Shown here one piece after another: positions 9,904 through 18,505 of a stretch of DNA of 64,000 bases. The notes under the pieces are model-generated. The model was not told where the DNA came from. It searched no databases and saw only the letters and a list, made by a program, of their open reading frames with translations. Source of the stretch: Pseudomonas sp. PB120. Its GTDB lineage: Bacteria; Pseudomonadota; Gammaproteobacteria; Pseudomonadales; Pseudomonadaceae. Location: contig NZ_RWIN01000020.1 of assembly GCF_009761815.1 (NCBI RefSeq), forward strand, positions 1-64,000. Reading direction: 5' to 3'. A program made the position numbers and the translations under genes. Position 1 is the stretch's first letter. Each line of letters begins with the position of its first letter.

Positions 9904-9972
9904 CCATCGCGAGCAGGCTCGCTCCCACATTGGTTGTGCGTAATCCCTGTAGGCGCGAGCCTGCTCGCGAAT
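9904..9972. repeat. Short BIME
   Basis: Two inverted arms of the GCGAGC class: ATCGCGAGCAGGCTCGCTCC from 9905 and GGCGCGAGCCTGCTCGCGAA ending at 9971, with a spacer under 30 bp, much shorter than in the other pairs. It occupies part of the 409-bp gap between the GFA gene and the citrate transporter. Confidence 0.85.
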
Positions 9973-10140
9973 GGCTCAACGCGGTCTGTCGCCCTGCCCC
10001 GGCCCGACGACCGGTCGCACATCCGGTCAATGCTTTCATCGGCGAAAGCTGGCTGAAAGCTTCCCCGATTAGGATCGCCCCACTGCCGGCAACAGACCGG
10101 TTGGCTAAAGCGAGTGTTTGATGGCTCGCACAGCCCATTT

Positions 10141-10151
10141 AACAACAACAA
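10141..10151 (+). promoter_or_regulatory. Hfq/Crc-type A-rich (CA) motif
   Basis: AACAACAACAA fits the AANAANAA motif bound by Hfq with Crc on Pseudomonas mRNAs. It runs into the ATG of a 26-codon leader ORF 130 bp before the citrate transporter start, where binding could block initiation under carbon catabolite repression. The motif is seen directly; function is inferred. Confidence 0.45.
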
Positions 10152-10231
10152 TGGTGACCCTGATGTCCTTTGCTACCCGCCGCTTCGCTGTAACTCCGCC
10201 CGTACGCCTCGCGCTTCCCGTTCTGCGCTGA
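10151..10231 (+). CDS. Candidate 26-residue leader peptide before citM-type gene
   Basis: An ATG at 10151 opens a 26-codon frame (begins MVTLMSFATRRFAV, ends VLR) closing at 10231, 50 bases before the citrate transporter. A second in-frame ATG is at 10163. There is no clear Shine-Dalgarno; instead an A-rich Hfq/Crc-like motif abuts the start. The peptide is basic-hydrophobic with no known domain. It may be a translational leader or chance; the rest of the 9973-10281 gap shows nothing else I recognise. Confidence 0.25.
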   Translation: MVTLMSFATRRFAVTPPVRLALPVLR

Positions 10232-10281
10232 CCCCACCCGGTTCGCCCATTCCCTAGCCGCGCTATGCCTGGAGTATTCCC

Positions 10282-11589
10282 ATGCTGACTTTCCTTGGCT
10301 TTGCCATGGTCATCACGTTCATGTTCCTGATCATGACCAAGCGCCTGTCCGCGCTGATCGCCCTGATCATCATTCCAATCATTTTCGCCCTGTTCGGTGG
10401 TTTTGCACCGAAGATCGGTCCGATGATGCTCGAAGGCATCACCAAGCTTGCGCCGACCGGCGTGATGCTGATGTTCGCCATTCTGTATTTCGCCCTGATG
10501 ATCGACTCCGGCCTGTTTGACCCGGCCGTGCGCAAGATCCTCAAACTGGTCAAGGGCGACCCGCTGAAAGTTTCGGTCGGCACCGCCGTACTGGCGCTCG
10601 TCGTCTCCCTCGATGGTGACGGCGCGACCACTTATATGATCTGCGTGGCTGCCATGCTGCCGCTGTACAGCCGCATTGGCATGAGCCCGCGGATCATGGC
10701 CGGCCTGATCATCCTCGCCGGTGGCGTGATGAATATGACCCCATGGGGCGGCCCGACCGCGCGTGCGGCCAGTGCCCTGCATGTGGACCCATCGGCCATT
10801 TTCGTACCGATGATTCCGGCGATGCTGGCCGGTGTCGTGGCAATCCTGGCGATTGCCTACTTCTACGGTAAGCGCGAGCGGGCGCGTCTGGGGGAATTGC
10901 ACCTGGTGGGCGACGAAATCGACCACAGCGAAATCAGCGTTTCGCAGTTCCCGGATGCCCGCCGTCCGAAGCTGATCTGGTTCAACGGCGCGCTGACCCT
11001 GGCGCTGATGTGCACCCTGATCGCGGGCCTGTTGCCGCTGCCGGTGCTGTTCATGGTGGCGTTCAGTATCGCGATGATCGTCAACTATCCTTGCCTGCAA
11101 CAGCAGAAGGATCGCGTGGCGGCTCACGCCGGTAGCGTGCTGGCGGTGGTCGGTCTGATTTTTGCGGCGGGTATCTTCACCGGTATTCTGTCGGGCACTG
11201 GCATGGTCGACGCGATGTCGAAAAGCCTGCTGGCGGTCATCCCGGATTTCCTCGGCCCGTACCTGGCCGTGATCACCGCGCTGGTAAGCATGCCGTTCAC
11301 GTTTTTCATGTCGAACGACGCATTTTATTACGGCGTGTTACCAGTACTTGCCGACGCCGCCAGTCACTACGGTATAACCGCGGTTGAAATGGCACGTGCC
11401 TCGATCGTCGGTCAGCCCGTCCACTTGCTGAGCCCGCTGGTACCATCGACTTATTTGTTGGTGGCCCTGGCCGGTATCGATTTTGGTGACCATCAGCGCT
11501 TTACCCTGAAATGGGCAGTGCTGGTGTGTATGTGCATACTGGTTGCAGCGTTGCTGATGGGGATTTTCCCGCTGTTCAGCACGCTATAA
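10282..11589 (+). CDS. CitMHS-family citrate transporter
   Basis: A 435-residue polytopic inner-membrane protein of the CitMHS family, which imports citrate complexed with a divalent metal in symport with protons. Family hallmarks include the N-terminal LGFAMVITFMFLIMTKRLSA region, SLDGDGATTYMICVAAMLPL near residues 108-127, MNMTPWGGPTARA near 150-162, and the C-terminal GQPVHLLSPLVPSTYLLV. GGAG lies eight bases before the ATG. Upstream is a possible leader with an A-rich Hfq/Crc motif. Downstream is a strong terminator, so the gene is probably monocistronic. The choice of metal (Mg or Ca) cannot be read from sequence. No two-component regulator is adjacent. Confidence 0.93.
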   Translation: MLTFLGFAMVITFMFLIMTKRLSALIALIIIPIIFALFGGFAPKIGPMMLEGITKLAPTGVMLMFAILYFALMIDSGLFDPAVRKILKLVKGDPLKVSVGTAVLALVVSLDGDGATTYMICVAAMLPLYSRIGMSPRIMAGLIILAGGVMNMTPWGGPTARAASALHVDPSAIFVPMIPAMLAGVVAILAIAYFYGKRERARLGELHLVGDEIDHSEISVSQFPDARRPKLIWFNGALTLALMCTLIAGLLPLPVLFMVAFSIAMIVNYPCLQQQKDRVAAHAGSVLAVVGLIFAAGIFTGILSGTGMVDAMSKSLLAVIPDFLGPYLAVITALVSMPFTFFMSNDAFYYGVLPVLADAASHYGITAVEMARASIVGQPVHLLSPLVPSTYLLVALAGIDFGDHQRFTLKWAVLVCMCILVAALLMGIFPLFSTL

Positions 11590-11609
11590 GCCCAAGACTC
11601 ACCACCGAG

Positions 11610-11644
11610 GGTCCAGGCTTTGCTGTTTGAAGCCCGGACCTTTT
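11610..11644 (+). terminator. Rho-independent terminator after citrate transporter
   Basis: The stem GGTCC-a-GGCTT / AAGCC-c-GGACC (11610-11640) with a nine-base loop is followed by TTTT. It lies 21 bp after the stop codon and separates the transporter from terC. Confidence 0.9.
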
Positions 11645-11674
11645 GTGGTTTAACACTCGCTCAAAGGAATACAC

Positions 11675-12442
11675 ATGGAATGGCTGACCAACCCTGAAAT
11701 CTGGGTTGCCTTCTTTACCCTGACCGCCCTGGAAATCGTCCTGGGTATCGATAACATCATCATGATTTCGATCCTGGTCAGCCGCATGCCCAAGCACATG
11801 CAGGCGCGCACCCGGATTTTCGGGTTGGCGCTGGCGATGGTCACGCGGATTCTGTTGCTGCTGTCGATCACCTGGGTCATGCGCCTCACGGCCGACCTGT
11901 TCGTGGTGTTCGGCCAGGGTATTTCCGGGCGCGACCTGATCCTGTTCTTCGGTGGCCTGTTCCTGCTGTGGAAAAGCTCGCAAGAGATGTACCACGCGCT
12001 GGAAGGCGAAGACGAGTCCAATGAAGAGCCGGGTGGCAAGGGCGGCAACTTCCTCTACACCATCATTCAGATCGCGATCATCGACATCGTGTTCTCGCTG
12101 GACTCGGTCATTACCGCCGTCGGCATGGTGTCCCACGTGCCGGTCATGGTCGCGGCAATCGTCGTTGCGGTGCTGGTGATGATGTGGGCGTCCGGCACCA
12201 TCAGCGAGTTCATCGACAAGCACCCGTCGCTGAAAATGCTGGCGCTGGCGTTCCTGTTGATCGTCGGTACCGTGCTGATTGCCGAATCCTTCGACGTGCA
12301 CGTGCCAAAAGGCTACGTCTACTTCGCCATGGCGTTCTCGCTGGCGGTTGAAGCGATCAACATCAAGATGCGCACCGCGATAGCGAAAAGAAAGAAACAG
12401 CAGGACCCGGTGAAACTGCGCAAGGACATTCCTGGCCAGTAA
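11675..12442 (+). CDS. TerC-family integral membrane protein
   Basis: A 255-residue TerC/YgjT-type membrane protein with about seven hydrophobic segments. Conserved acidic signatures in membrane segments are ALEIVLGIDNIIMISI (residues about 16-31) and IAIIDIVFSLDSVITAVGMV (about 134-153). A loop after residue 110 is charged (GEDESNEEPGGKGG). TerC proteins have been linked to tellurite resistance and, more recently, to manganese export during metalation of secreted proteins. No other ter genes are nearby, so a metal-ion role is more likely than tellurite resistance. The C-terminus is basic. Confidence 0.9.
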   Translation: MEWLTNPEIWVAFFTLTALEIVLGIDNIIMISILVSRMPKHMQARTRIFGLALAMVTRILLLLSITWVMRLTADLFVVFGQGISGRDLILFFGGLFLLWKSSQEMYHALEGEDESNEEPGGKGGNFLYTIIQIAIIDIVFSLDSVITAVGMVSHVPVMVAAIVVAVLVMMWASGTISEFIDKHPSLKMLALAFLLIVGTVLIAESFDVHVPKGYVYFAMAFSLAVEAINIKMRTAIAKRKKQQDPVKLRKDIPGQ

Positions 12443-12471
12443 CCGCGAAAGCTCTATGGCAAATGAGCTTT

Positions 12472-12604
12472 TTGTGGCGAGGGAGCTTGCTCCCGCTCGG
12501 CTGCGCAGCAGTCGTAACACCGGTGAATGCGGCTTATCTGATAAACCGCATCGCCGCTTTTAGGGCCACTTCGCGCCCCAGCGGGAGCAAGCTCCCTCGC
12601 CACG
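12472..12604. repeat. BIME of the GTGGCGAGGGAGC class
   Basis: Inverted arms GTGGCGAGGGAGCTTGCTCC and GGGAGCAAGCTCCCTCGCCAC enclose about 90 bp. It follows terC. The 380-bp gap from 12443 to 12822 holds this element, a terminator and the promoter region of the next gene. Confidence 0.88.
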
Positions 12605-12632
12605 TGAATCCCGGTATGCACATTCATGATCA

Positions 12633-12655
12633 AGGGGCCTTAGGGCCCCTTTTTC
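12633..12655 (+). terminator. Rho-independent terminator after terC
   Basis: AGGGGCC-TTAG-GGCCCCT followed by TTTTT forms a compact, GC-rich stem with a U-run. It lies beyond the BIME and ends the terC transcript. Confidence 0.85.
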
Positions 12656-12822
12656 ACATCTGCATCAAGCTGTTTTCATGACAGTTTTGTTTCAATCGCT
12701 ACTTTAGCTGTGCGATGCTGGCGCGCAGACCGTTAGCCAACTACAGCTTAAGTACAGAACGTAGAAAAAGCGCGGCACCGTCAACTTGCTCCTTTGGGGC
12801 GCTACCACCACAGGGGGCCTGT

Positions 12823-14481
12823 ATGCTCACCCTGCTCAATTTATTATCTGCCGTGGCCTTGCTGATCTGGGGCACGCACATCGTCCGAACCGGCATCCTG
12901 CGGGTCTTCGGCTCCAACCTGCGCCATGTGATCGGCCAGAACATGTCCAAGCGCTGGCTGGCATTTGTCGCGGGGATCGTCGTGACCGCAATGGTCCAGA
13001 GCAGTAACGCCACCGCCATGCTCGTGACGTCGTTTGTCGGTCAGGGCTTGATGGCATTGATGCCGGCCCTGGCGACCATGCTTGGCGCGGATGTCGGTAC
13101 CGCACTGATGGCGCGGGTGCTGACCTTCGACCTGTCGTGGCTATCGCCGTTGCTGATTTTTCTCGGAGTGATTTTTTTCCTGTCCCGCAAGCAGACGCGG
13201 CTGGGCCAGATGGGCCGGGTGAGCATCGGCCTGGGGCTGATCATTCTGGCGCTGCAATTGATCGTCGAGTCCGCCGCGCCCATTACCCATGCCCAGGGCG
13301 TGAAAGTGATTTTCGCCTCGCTGACCGGCGACATCCTGCTCGATGCTCTGGTCGGTGCGCTGTTCGCGATGATTTCCTATTCCAGCCTGGCCGCTGTCCT
13401 GCTGACTGCGACTTTGGCCGGTGCCGGTGTAATCAGCCTGCCCGTAGCCATCGGCCTGGTGATCGGCGCCAATATCGGCAGCGGGGTCCTGGCCTTCCTC
13501 AGCACCAGCATGCAGAACGCGGCCGGCCGGCAGGTGGCGCTCGGCAGCCTGCTGTACAAGCTGATCGGCCTGCTGCTGATCATTCCGGTGCTCGACCCGT
13601 TAGTGCACTGGATCGACAGCCTCGACTTCAGCCCTCAGGAAATGGTCATCGGCTTCCATCTGCTCTACAACACGGCGCGCTGCCTGATCCTGCTGCCAAG
13701 TGTCGGGCTGATGGCCAGGCTGTGTGCCTGGTTGCTGCCGCAGCGCCCGGAAATCAATGGGATGGCCAAGCCCCGGCATCTTGATCCGACTGCACTGGTC
13801 ACGCCCAGCCTGGCGCTGGCCAATGCCGCACGAGAAACCCTGCGCATGGGCGACCTGATCGACAACATGCTCGAAGCCATGCTCGACGTGCTGCACGGCA
13901 AGCAGACGGCCGTCACCCAGGAGATGCGCCGCCTGACCGATGATGTCGAGGCGCTCTACAGCGCGATCAAACTGTATCTGGCGCAAATGCCCCGGGAAGA
14001 CCTCAGCGATCAGGACAGCCGGCGCTGGGCGGAAATCATCGAGCTGTCGATCAATCTCAAACTCGCCAGCGACTTGATCGAACGGATGCTGCGCAAGGTT
14101 CAGCAGCAGAAAACGTCGCAGCGCCGGTCTTTCTCCGAGGTCGGGCTTGAAGAGTTGGCGGGGCTGCATAGCCAGCTGATTTCCAACCTGCGCCTCGGGT
14201 TGTCGGTGTTCCTCAGTGCCGACAAGGAAAGCGCCCGCCAATTGCTGCGGGAGAAACGTCGCTTTCGCGCACAGGAGCGCCGCCTGGCCCATGCCCATGT
14301 CAGCCGATTGCAACGTAAGATTGTGCAGAGCATCGAGACCAGTTCGCTGCACCTGGAATTGATTGCCGACATGAAGCGTCTGAATTCGCTGTTCTGCAGC
14401 AGTGCCTATGTGGTGCTGGAAACGTCCGACACCGGTGCGCTGGCTGCCGACGATTTGGCTGACATCACGCATTCGCCTTGA
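12823..14481 (+). CDS. Na/Pi cotransporter family protein with PhoU-like C-terminus
   Basis: A 552-residue NPT/YjbB-type membrane protein. The N-terminal 310 residues hold paired transporter repeats with the QSS-type motif (MVQSSNATAMLV near residues 61-72, and SYSSLAAVLLTA later), and the last 200 residues are helical and PhoU-like (MGDLIDNMLEAMLDVLHGK onward). Family members export or import phosphate with sodium. The start at 12823 is backed by AGGGGG seven bases upstream; extension to 12715 adds an unlikely stretch. No pho genes are adjacent, and direction of transport cannot be inferred. Confidence 0.88.
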   Translation: MLTLLNLLSAVALLIWGTHIVRTGILRVFGSNLRHVIGQNMSKRWLAFVAGIVVTAMVQSSNATAMLVTSFVGQGLMALMPALATMLGADVGTALMARVLTFDLSWLSPLLIFLGVIFFLSRKQTRLGQMGRVSIGLGLIILALQLIVESAAPITHAQGVKVIFASLTGDILLDALVGALFAMISYSSLAAVLLTATLAGAGVISLPVAIGLVIGANIGSGVLAFLSTSMQNAAGRQVALGSLLYKLIGLLLIIPVLDPLVHWIDSLDFSPQEMVIGFHLLYNTARCLILLPSVGLMARLCAWLLPQRPEINGMAKPRHLDPTALVTPSLALANAARETLRMGDLIDNMLEAMLDVLHGKQTAVTQEMRRLTDDVEALYSAIKLYLAQMPREDLSDQDSRRWAEIIELSINLKLASDLIERMLRKVQQQKTSQRRSFSEVGLEELAGLHSQLISNLRLGLSVFLSADKESARQLLREKRRFRAQERRLAHAHVSRLQRKIVQSIETSSLHLELIADMKRLNSLFCSSAYVVLETSDTGALAADDLADITHSP

Positions 14482-14527
14482 ACGTCTGGCAGAGTGGTCA
14501 GTCAGTAACAATGGTTCAGCCTCAAGA

Positions 14528-14628
14528 CCGCTATCGCGGGCAAGCCCGCTCCCACAGGTGATCTGGGTCGTACACAATTGCAACTTCACCAAAGATCACT
14601 GTGGGAGCGGGCTTGCCCGCGATAGCGG
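14528..14628. repeat. BIME of the GCGGGCTTGCCCGC class
   Basis: Left arm CCGCTATCGCGGGCAAGCCC from 14528 and right arm GGGCTTGCCCGCGATAGCGG to 14628 form an almost perfect long inverted repeat. It sits between the Na/Pi transporter and the M16 peptidase gene. Confidence 0.9.
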
Positions 14629-14674
14629 CCTGACTGACGACACGGATCTCCGATTGATTGCCTGGAAGCTCGTT

Positions 14675-16063
14675 ATGCGTTGTCTGTTGTTCGCTTGTCT
14701 GCTGCTCGGTTCGCTCCCCTCGTTTGCCCTGGATCGCTTCCAGGTCGAAGGCTACACGCTGCCCAATGGCCTGCAATTGCTGCTCAAGCCCGGCACCGAG
14801 CGTGGGCACGTGGCGATTCGACTGGTGGTGGGCGTCGGCCTGGACGATTTCAGCTGTCCCGACAAGGAACTGCCACATCTGCTCGAACACTTGCTCTTCA
14901 GTGGCATCGACGCGAGCGGTGAAGGCGGCCTGGAAGAACGGATGCAGGCCCTGGGCGGTGAGTGGAACGCTTACACCAGCAACGCCGACACCACGTTCGT
15001 CATCGAAGCGCCGGCCAAAAACCAGCGGCAGGTGCTTGATCTGCTGCTGGCACTGTTGACCCAGACCCGAATCGACGACAACGCAATCAACGCCGCCAAG
15101 CAAGTGGTCGAGCGTGAGGACGGCGGTCATTATTCGCACCTGCAACGCTGGCTGGATCGCCAGGACCTGGGGCACACGGCCAGTAATCAACTGGCGGTGG
15201 AGCTGGGCCTCAAATGCCCCGAGCGCGCGGAAGTCGATTACCTGACTCGCGAGCAATTGGAGAAGGTGCGCAAAGACTGGTACGCCCCCAACAACATGAC
15301 GCTGATCGTGGTCGGCGATCTTGAGCGACTGCTGCCGGCCTATCTGGAACGGACCTATGGCGCGCTGGTCGCGATCGACCCGACCGATCACCCGCCTCTT
15401 CCGGAGATCAAGGCCACCGCTGCCCATGAACGAAGCCTGATTCACGGTTTTGTCGGCGCGGGTGCCAAGTTGCACTGGCTGGTCCCGGAGCCGGTCGTTG
15501 AAGACCAGCATGACGAAACCTACGACCTGCTCAAGGATTATCTGGACTGGGCGCTCTATCGCCAGTTGCGGTTGGCGCACGGTTTGTCCTACGGCCCGTG
15601 GGCGGAGCGCGAGGTCTTTGGTGGTGTGGGCTTCATGAGCCTGAACGCCGACCTTGAGCGCGATGACGTGCCTGAGGCTGAGCGGGTGCTGGATGAGTTG
15701 AAGGCTGACCTGCTCAAGAACGGCTTGCATGCCGAAACGTTCAACCGCCTCAAACAGGCTGCCATTTCCCGTCAGGCGTGGGCCGTGCAGGGCAACAGCG
15801 CGCTCGCCGATTACTACTGGAGCGCCCTCGGGGACTACGAAGACGGCCGCTTCGCCAACCCGACCAAGGAGCTGCAAGGCGTGACGCTGGAGGAAGCGAA
15901 CAAGGCCGTACGCGAGTTGCTCCTGCAACCGGGATACCTGCGGATCGAGAAGCCCCTGATGAGTTATGACCAGTTGTTGTGGTGTGTCGGTGGGGTGCTG
16001 GGGATCCTCGTATTGGTGCTGTTGGGCTGGCACCTGCACCACAGAACGCCGCGAACCAAGTAG
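14675..16063 (+). CDS. M16 family metallopeptidase, signal peptide and C-terminal membrane anchor
   Basis: A 462-residue insulinase-type zinc peptidase. Residues 1-18 look like a signal peptide (MRCLLFACLLLGSLPSFA). The inverted zinc motif H68-L-L-E71-H72 is intact, and the downstream AKQVVERE segment probably supplies the third glutamate ligand. Two M16-type lobes follow. Residues about 430-455 form a hydrophobic helix followed by basic HLHHRTPRTK, so the protein is probably periplasmic and anchored in the inner membrane. The start at 14675 has GGAAG upstream. The stop codon TAG begins a REP element. Its substrate is unknown; no partner inactive M16 gene is adjacent, unlike the common tandem pair. 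Confidence 0.87.
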   Translation: MRCLLFACLLLGSLPSFALDRFQVEGYTLPNGLQLLLKPGTERGHVAIRLVVGVGLDDFSCPDKELPHLLEHLLFSGIDASGEGGLEERMQALGGEWNAYTSNADTTFVIEAPAKNQRQVLDLLLALLTQTRIDDNAINAAKQVVEREDGGHYSHLQRWLDRQDLGHTASNQLAVELGLKCPERAEVDYLTREQLEKVRKDWYAPNNMTLIVVGDLERLLPAYLERTYGALVAIDPTDHPPLPEIKATAAHERSLIHGFVGAGAKLHWLVPEPVVEDQHDETYDLLKDYLDWALYRQLRLAHGLSYGPWAEREVFGGVGFMSLNADLERDDVPEAERVLDELKADLLKNGLHAETFNRLKQAAISRQAWAVQGNSALADYYWSALGDYEDGRFANPTKELQGVTLEEANKAVRELLLQPGYLRIEKPLMSYDQLLWCVGGVLGILVLVLLGWHLHHRTPRTK

Positions 16064-16189
16064 CAGCTGGCGCAGCCTGCGTTCGGCGGCGTAGCCGTCG
16101 CCAATTCGCTATGCCGTAAACATCTGGCGGACCGCGTTGGATGGTTTACGACTGCTGCGCAGCCGAACGCAGGCTGCGCCAGCTGCTAC
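16061..16189. repeat. BIME of the GCTGGCGCAGCCTGCG class
   Basis: Left arm TAGCAGCTGGCGCAGCCTGC starts at the stop codon of the M16 gene; right arm GCAGGCTGCGCCAGCTGCTA ends at 16189. An inner GGCGGCGTAGCCGTCGCC palindrome lies in the left half. This arm class appears only once in the window. Confidence 0.85.
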
Positions 16190-16252
16190 AAGGTTGTCGG
16201 GGATCGCTCGCCACGCAGCCCCGCCAGCGGTAACCTGTCGAGGATTTTTCCT

Positions 16253-17302
16253 ATGACTATTGCGAACCGCCGAATGCCGACTCTGACCCTTTTCGTACAG
16301 CGCATCCTCGAATTGATGAAGCGCTATCCCGGGGTCATTGCGCTCGGTGGTTTTGTCTCCGGGGTCGGCAGCTTCATTCTGGTGGATCGCCAACAAGGGC
16401 TGGCGACCTGGATCACCATCATCATGGTGCTCAGCTGGATCTGGCTGATGCTGGAAAACAGCCTCACAAAGCTGTTCGCCCGGGTCTTCAAGCGCGAAAT
16501 TCCCCAGCCGCTGCTGCGTTACGCGACGCAAATGATTCACCAGGAAAGCCTGTTCTTCGTCCTCCCTTTCTTCTTCATCACCACGACCTGGAACAGCGGC
16601 CAGTTGTTCTTCACCGGATTGTTGGGCATCGCCGCGCTGATTTCCATCACCGACCCGCTCTACTACAAATGGCTGGCGCCCCGGCGCTGGGCGTTTCTGG
16701 CGCTGCACACGCTGACGCTGTTCGCGGCCCTGCTGACCGCCCTGCCCGTCATCCTGCACCTGACCACCTCCCAGAGTTTCAAACTCGCGCTTGGCACGGC
16801 CGTCGTCCTGTCGTTCCCGAGCCTCGCATCGATCTTCCCGATCCGGACCGTGCGCAACGCCTTGGCGATCCTCAGCATTACGGTGGGCATTGGCGGCGTT
16901 GGCTGGGTGCTGCGTTCGTGGGTGCCGCCGGCGACGCTGTGGATGACTGACGTGGCAATCAGCACGCAAATGCAGGACCGCAGCCCCGGTGACAGCCTCG
17001 ATGAAGTCAGCGCCGAGCAAATCCGTGGCGGCGGGCTTTATGCCTACACGGCCATCAACGCTCCGCGCGGCCTGGACGAGCGGATTTATCACGTGTGGCA
17101 GTTCAACGGTAAGGAAGTCGACCGCATCCCGCTGGACATCCACGGCGGGCGCAAGGAAGGCTACCGGGCCTGGACCCACAAGCAGAATTTCCCCGGCAAT
17201 CCGGCGGGCAACTGGCAGGTTCGGGTGCTGACGGAAGACGGCCAGGTCATTGGCGTATTGCGTTTCAAAATCACGGACAGCACACCGATCAAAGAAAAGT
17301 GA
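16253..17302 (+). CDS. Membrane protein with DUF5924-like N-terminus and DUF2914-like C-terminus
   Basis: A 349-residue protein of unknown function. Residues about 20-225 contain roughly six hydrophobic segments. The C-terminal 90 residues (from about 260) form a soluble domain with the DUF2914 hallmark pattern: HVWQFNGKEVDRIPL, then GGRKEGYRAWTHKQNFP and GNWQVRVLTEDGQVIGVLRF. DUF2914 domains are predicted extracytoplasmic beta-sandwiches of unknown ligand. GAGGA lies upstream of the ATG. The MCE operon begins 54 bp downstream, so cotranscription and a role in envelope maintenance are possible but unproven. The domain names come from recognition, not a search. Confidence 0.78.
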   Translation: MTIANRRMPTLTLFVQRILELMKRYPGVIALGGFVSGVGSFILVDRQQGLATWITIIMVLSWIWLMLENSLTKLFARVFKREIPQPLLRYATQMIHQESLFFVLPFFFITTTWNSGQLFFTGLLGIAALISITDPLYYKWLAPRRWAFLALHTLTLFAALLTALPVILHLTTSQSFKLALGTAVVLSFPSLASIFPIRTVRNALAILSITVGIGGVGWVLRSWVPPATLWMTDVAISTQMQDRSPGDSLDEVSAEQIRGGGLYAYTAINAPRGLDERIYHVWQFNGKEVDRIPLDIHGGRKEGYRAWTHKQNFPGNPAGNWQVRVLTEDGQVIGVLRFKITDSTPIKEK

Positions 17303-17356
17303 TCCGGTTCGTGCTATTACGTAGCTCTGCCTAACAGCCGAACAAGCACGGAGCTT

Positions 17357-18505
17357 ATGACCAGCAGCACAATGGCCGGCAATGCCCAATTGGACGCTTC
17401 TCACTCCCCCGCGCAACTGCGGGTCACGGGTGACTGGACGCTTGCCCATTACGCTGATCTCAAGCAGCTGAGCGAAAAGCTTCGCGGTCAATACAACGAC
17501 ACTACCCACATCGACCTCAACGGCCTCGGCGCGCTCGACACCGCCGGCGCGTCGCTGCTGGTTGAATTGCTGGGTTCCGAACGCCTGGGCCGATCCGCCG
17601 AGCATCCTGATTGCACCCTGTCCACTGCCGACCGCGCCTTGTTGCAGACGGTCTACCAGTCGATGACGGACTTCTGCGTGCCGATCAAGGAGCCGGAAAT
17701 CAGCGTCGGCATTCAACTGCTGACCCGCATCGGCCGCGCCGTCGACACCGTCTGGCAGGACACCCTGCAACTGCTCGGCTTCGTTGGCCTGATCCTGGAA
17801 ACCATCGCCCGGGGTTTGTTCCGACCCAAGCGCTGGCGCCTCACGCCGATGGTCGCGCACATCGAACAGACCGGCCTCGATGCCGCACCCATCGTGGCCC
17901 TGCTGACCTTTCTGGTGGGCGCGGTGGTGGCGTTTCTAGGGGCGACGGTGTTGGCGAGTTTCGGGGCGAGTATTTTCACCGTGGACCTCGTGGCGTTTTC
18001 CTTTCTGCGTGAATTCGGCGTGTTGCTGACCGCAATCCTGATGGCCGGGCGCACCGCGAGTGCGTTCACCGCGCAGATCGGCTCGATGAAGGCCAACGAA
18101 GAAATCGACGCCATCCGCACCCTGGGCCTCGACCCGGTGGAATTGCTGGTGGTACCGCGAGTGCTGGCCCTGCTGGTCGCGCTGCCGATGCTGACGTTTT
18201 TGGCGATGCTGTCGGGGATCATCGGCGGTGGCGTGGTGTGCGCGGTGTCGCTGGATATTTCGCCGGCGATGTTCCTGTCGCTGCTGCAAACCGACATTGG
18301 CGTTCAGCATTTTCTGGTGGGGATCGTCAAAGCGCCGGTCTTCGCGTTCCTGATCGCCTCGATCGGCTGCCTTGAAGGCTTCAAGGTCAGTGGCAGCGCC
18401 GAGTCTGTGGGCGCCCACACCACATCGAGTGTGGTGCAGTCCATTTTCGTGGTGATCGTGCTCGATGCCGTGGCCGCGCTGTTTTTCATGGAGATGGGCT
18501 GGTGA
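17357..18505 (+). CDS. MlaE-type ABC permease with N-terminal STAS domain
   Basis: A 382-residue MlaE/YrbE-like permease of an MCE lipid transporter. Residues about 18-110 form a STAS-like domain (HIDLNGLGALDTAGASLLVEL), and residues about 130-382 carry the membrane domain with FLREFGVLLTAILMAGRTAS, QIGSMKANEEIDAIRTLGLDP and PRVLALLVALPMLTFLAML. In the E. coli Mla system the STAS protein MlaB is separate and the permease has no such domain; here they are fused, as in some pseudomonad and plant relatives. GGAG precedes the ATG. The ATPase gene starts within the last codons (GTGA overlap). Confidence 0.93.
   Translation: MTSSTMAGNAQLDASHSPAQLRVTGDWTLAHYADLKQLSEKLRGQYNDTTHIDLNGLGALDTAGASLLVELLGSERLGRSAEHPDCTLSTADRALLQTVYQSMTDFCVPIKEPEISVGIQLLTRIGRAVDTVWQDTLQLLGFVGLILETIARGLFRPKRWRLTPMVAHIEQTGLDAAPIVALLTFLVGAVVAFLGATVLASFGASIFTVDLVAFSFLREFGVLLTAILMAGRTASAFTAQIGSMKANEEIDAIRTLGLDPVELLVVPRVLALLVALPMLTFLAMLSGIIGGGVVCAVSLDISPAMFLSLLQTDIGVQHFLVGIVKAPVFAFLIASIGCLEGFKVSGSAESVGAHTTSSVVQSIFVVIVLDAVAALFFMEMGW

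Noticed and set aside
16109..17860. A 583-codon minus-strand frame over the DUF5924-like and permease genes
   Set aside because: Spans two unrelated genes on the other strand, low-complexity Arg/Gln translation.
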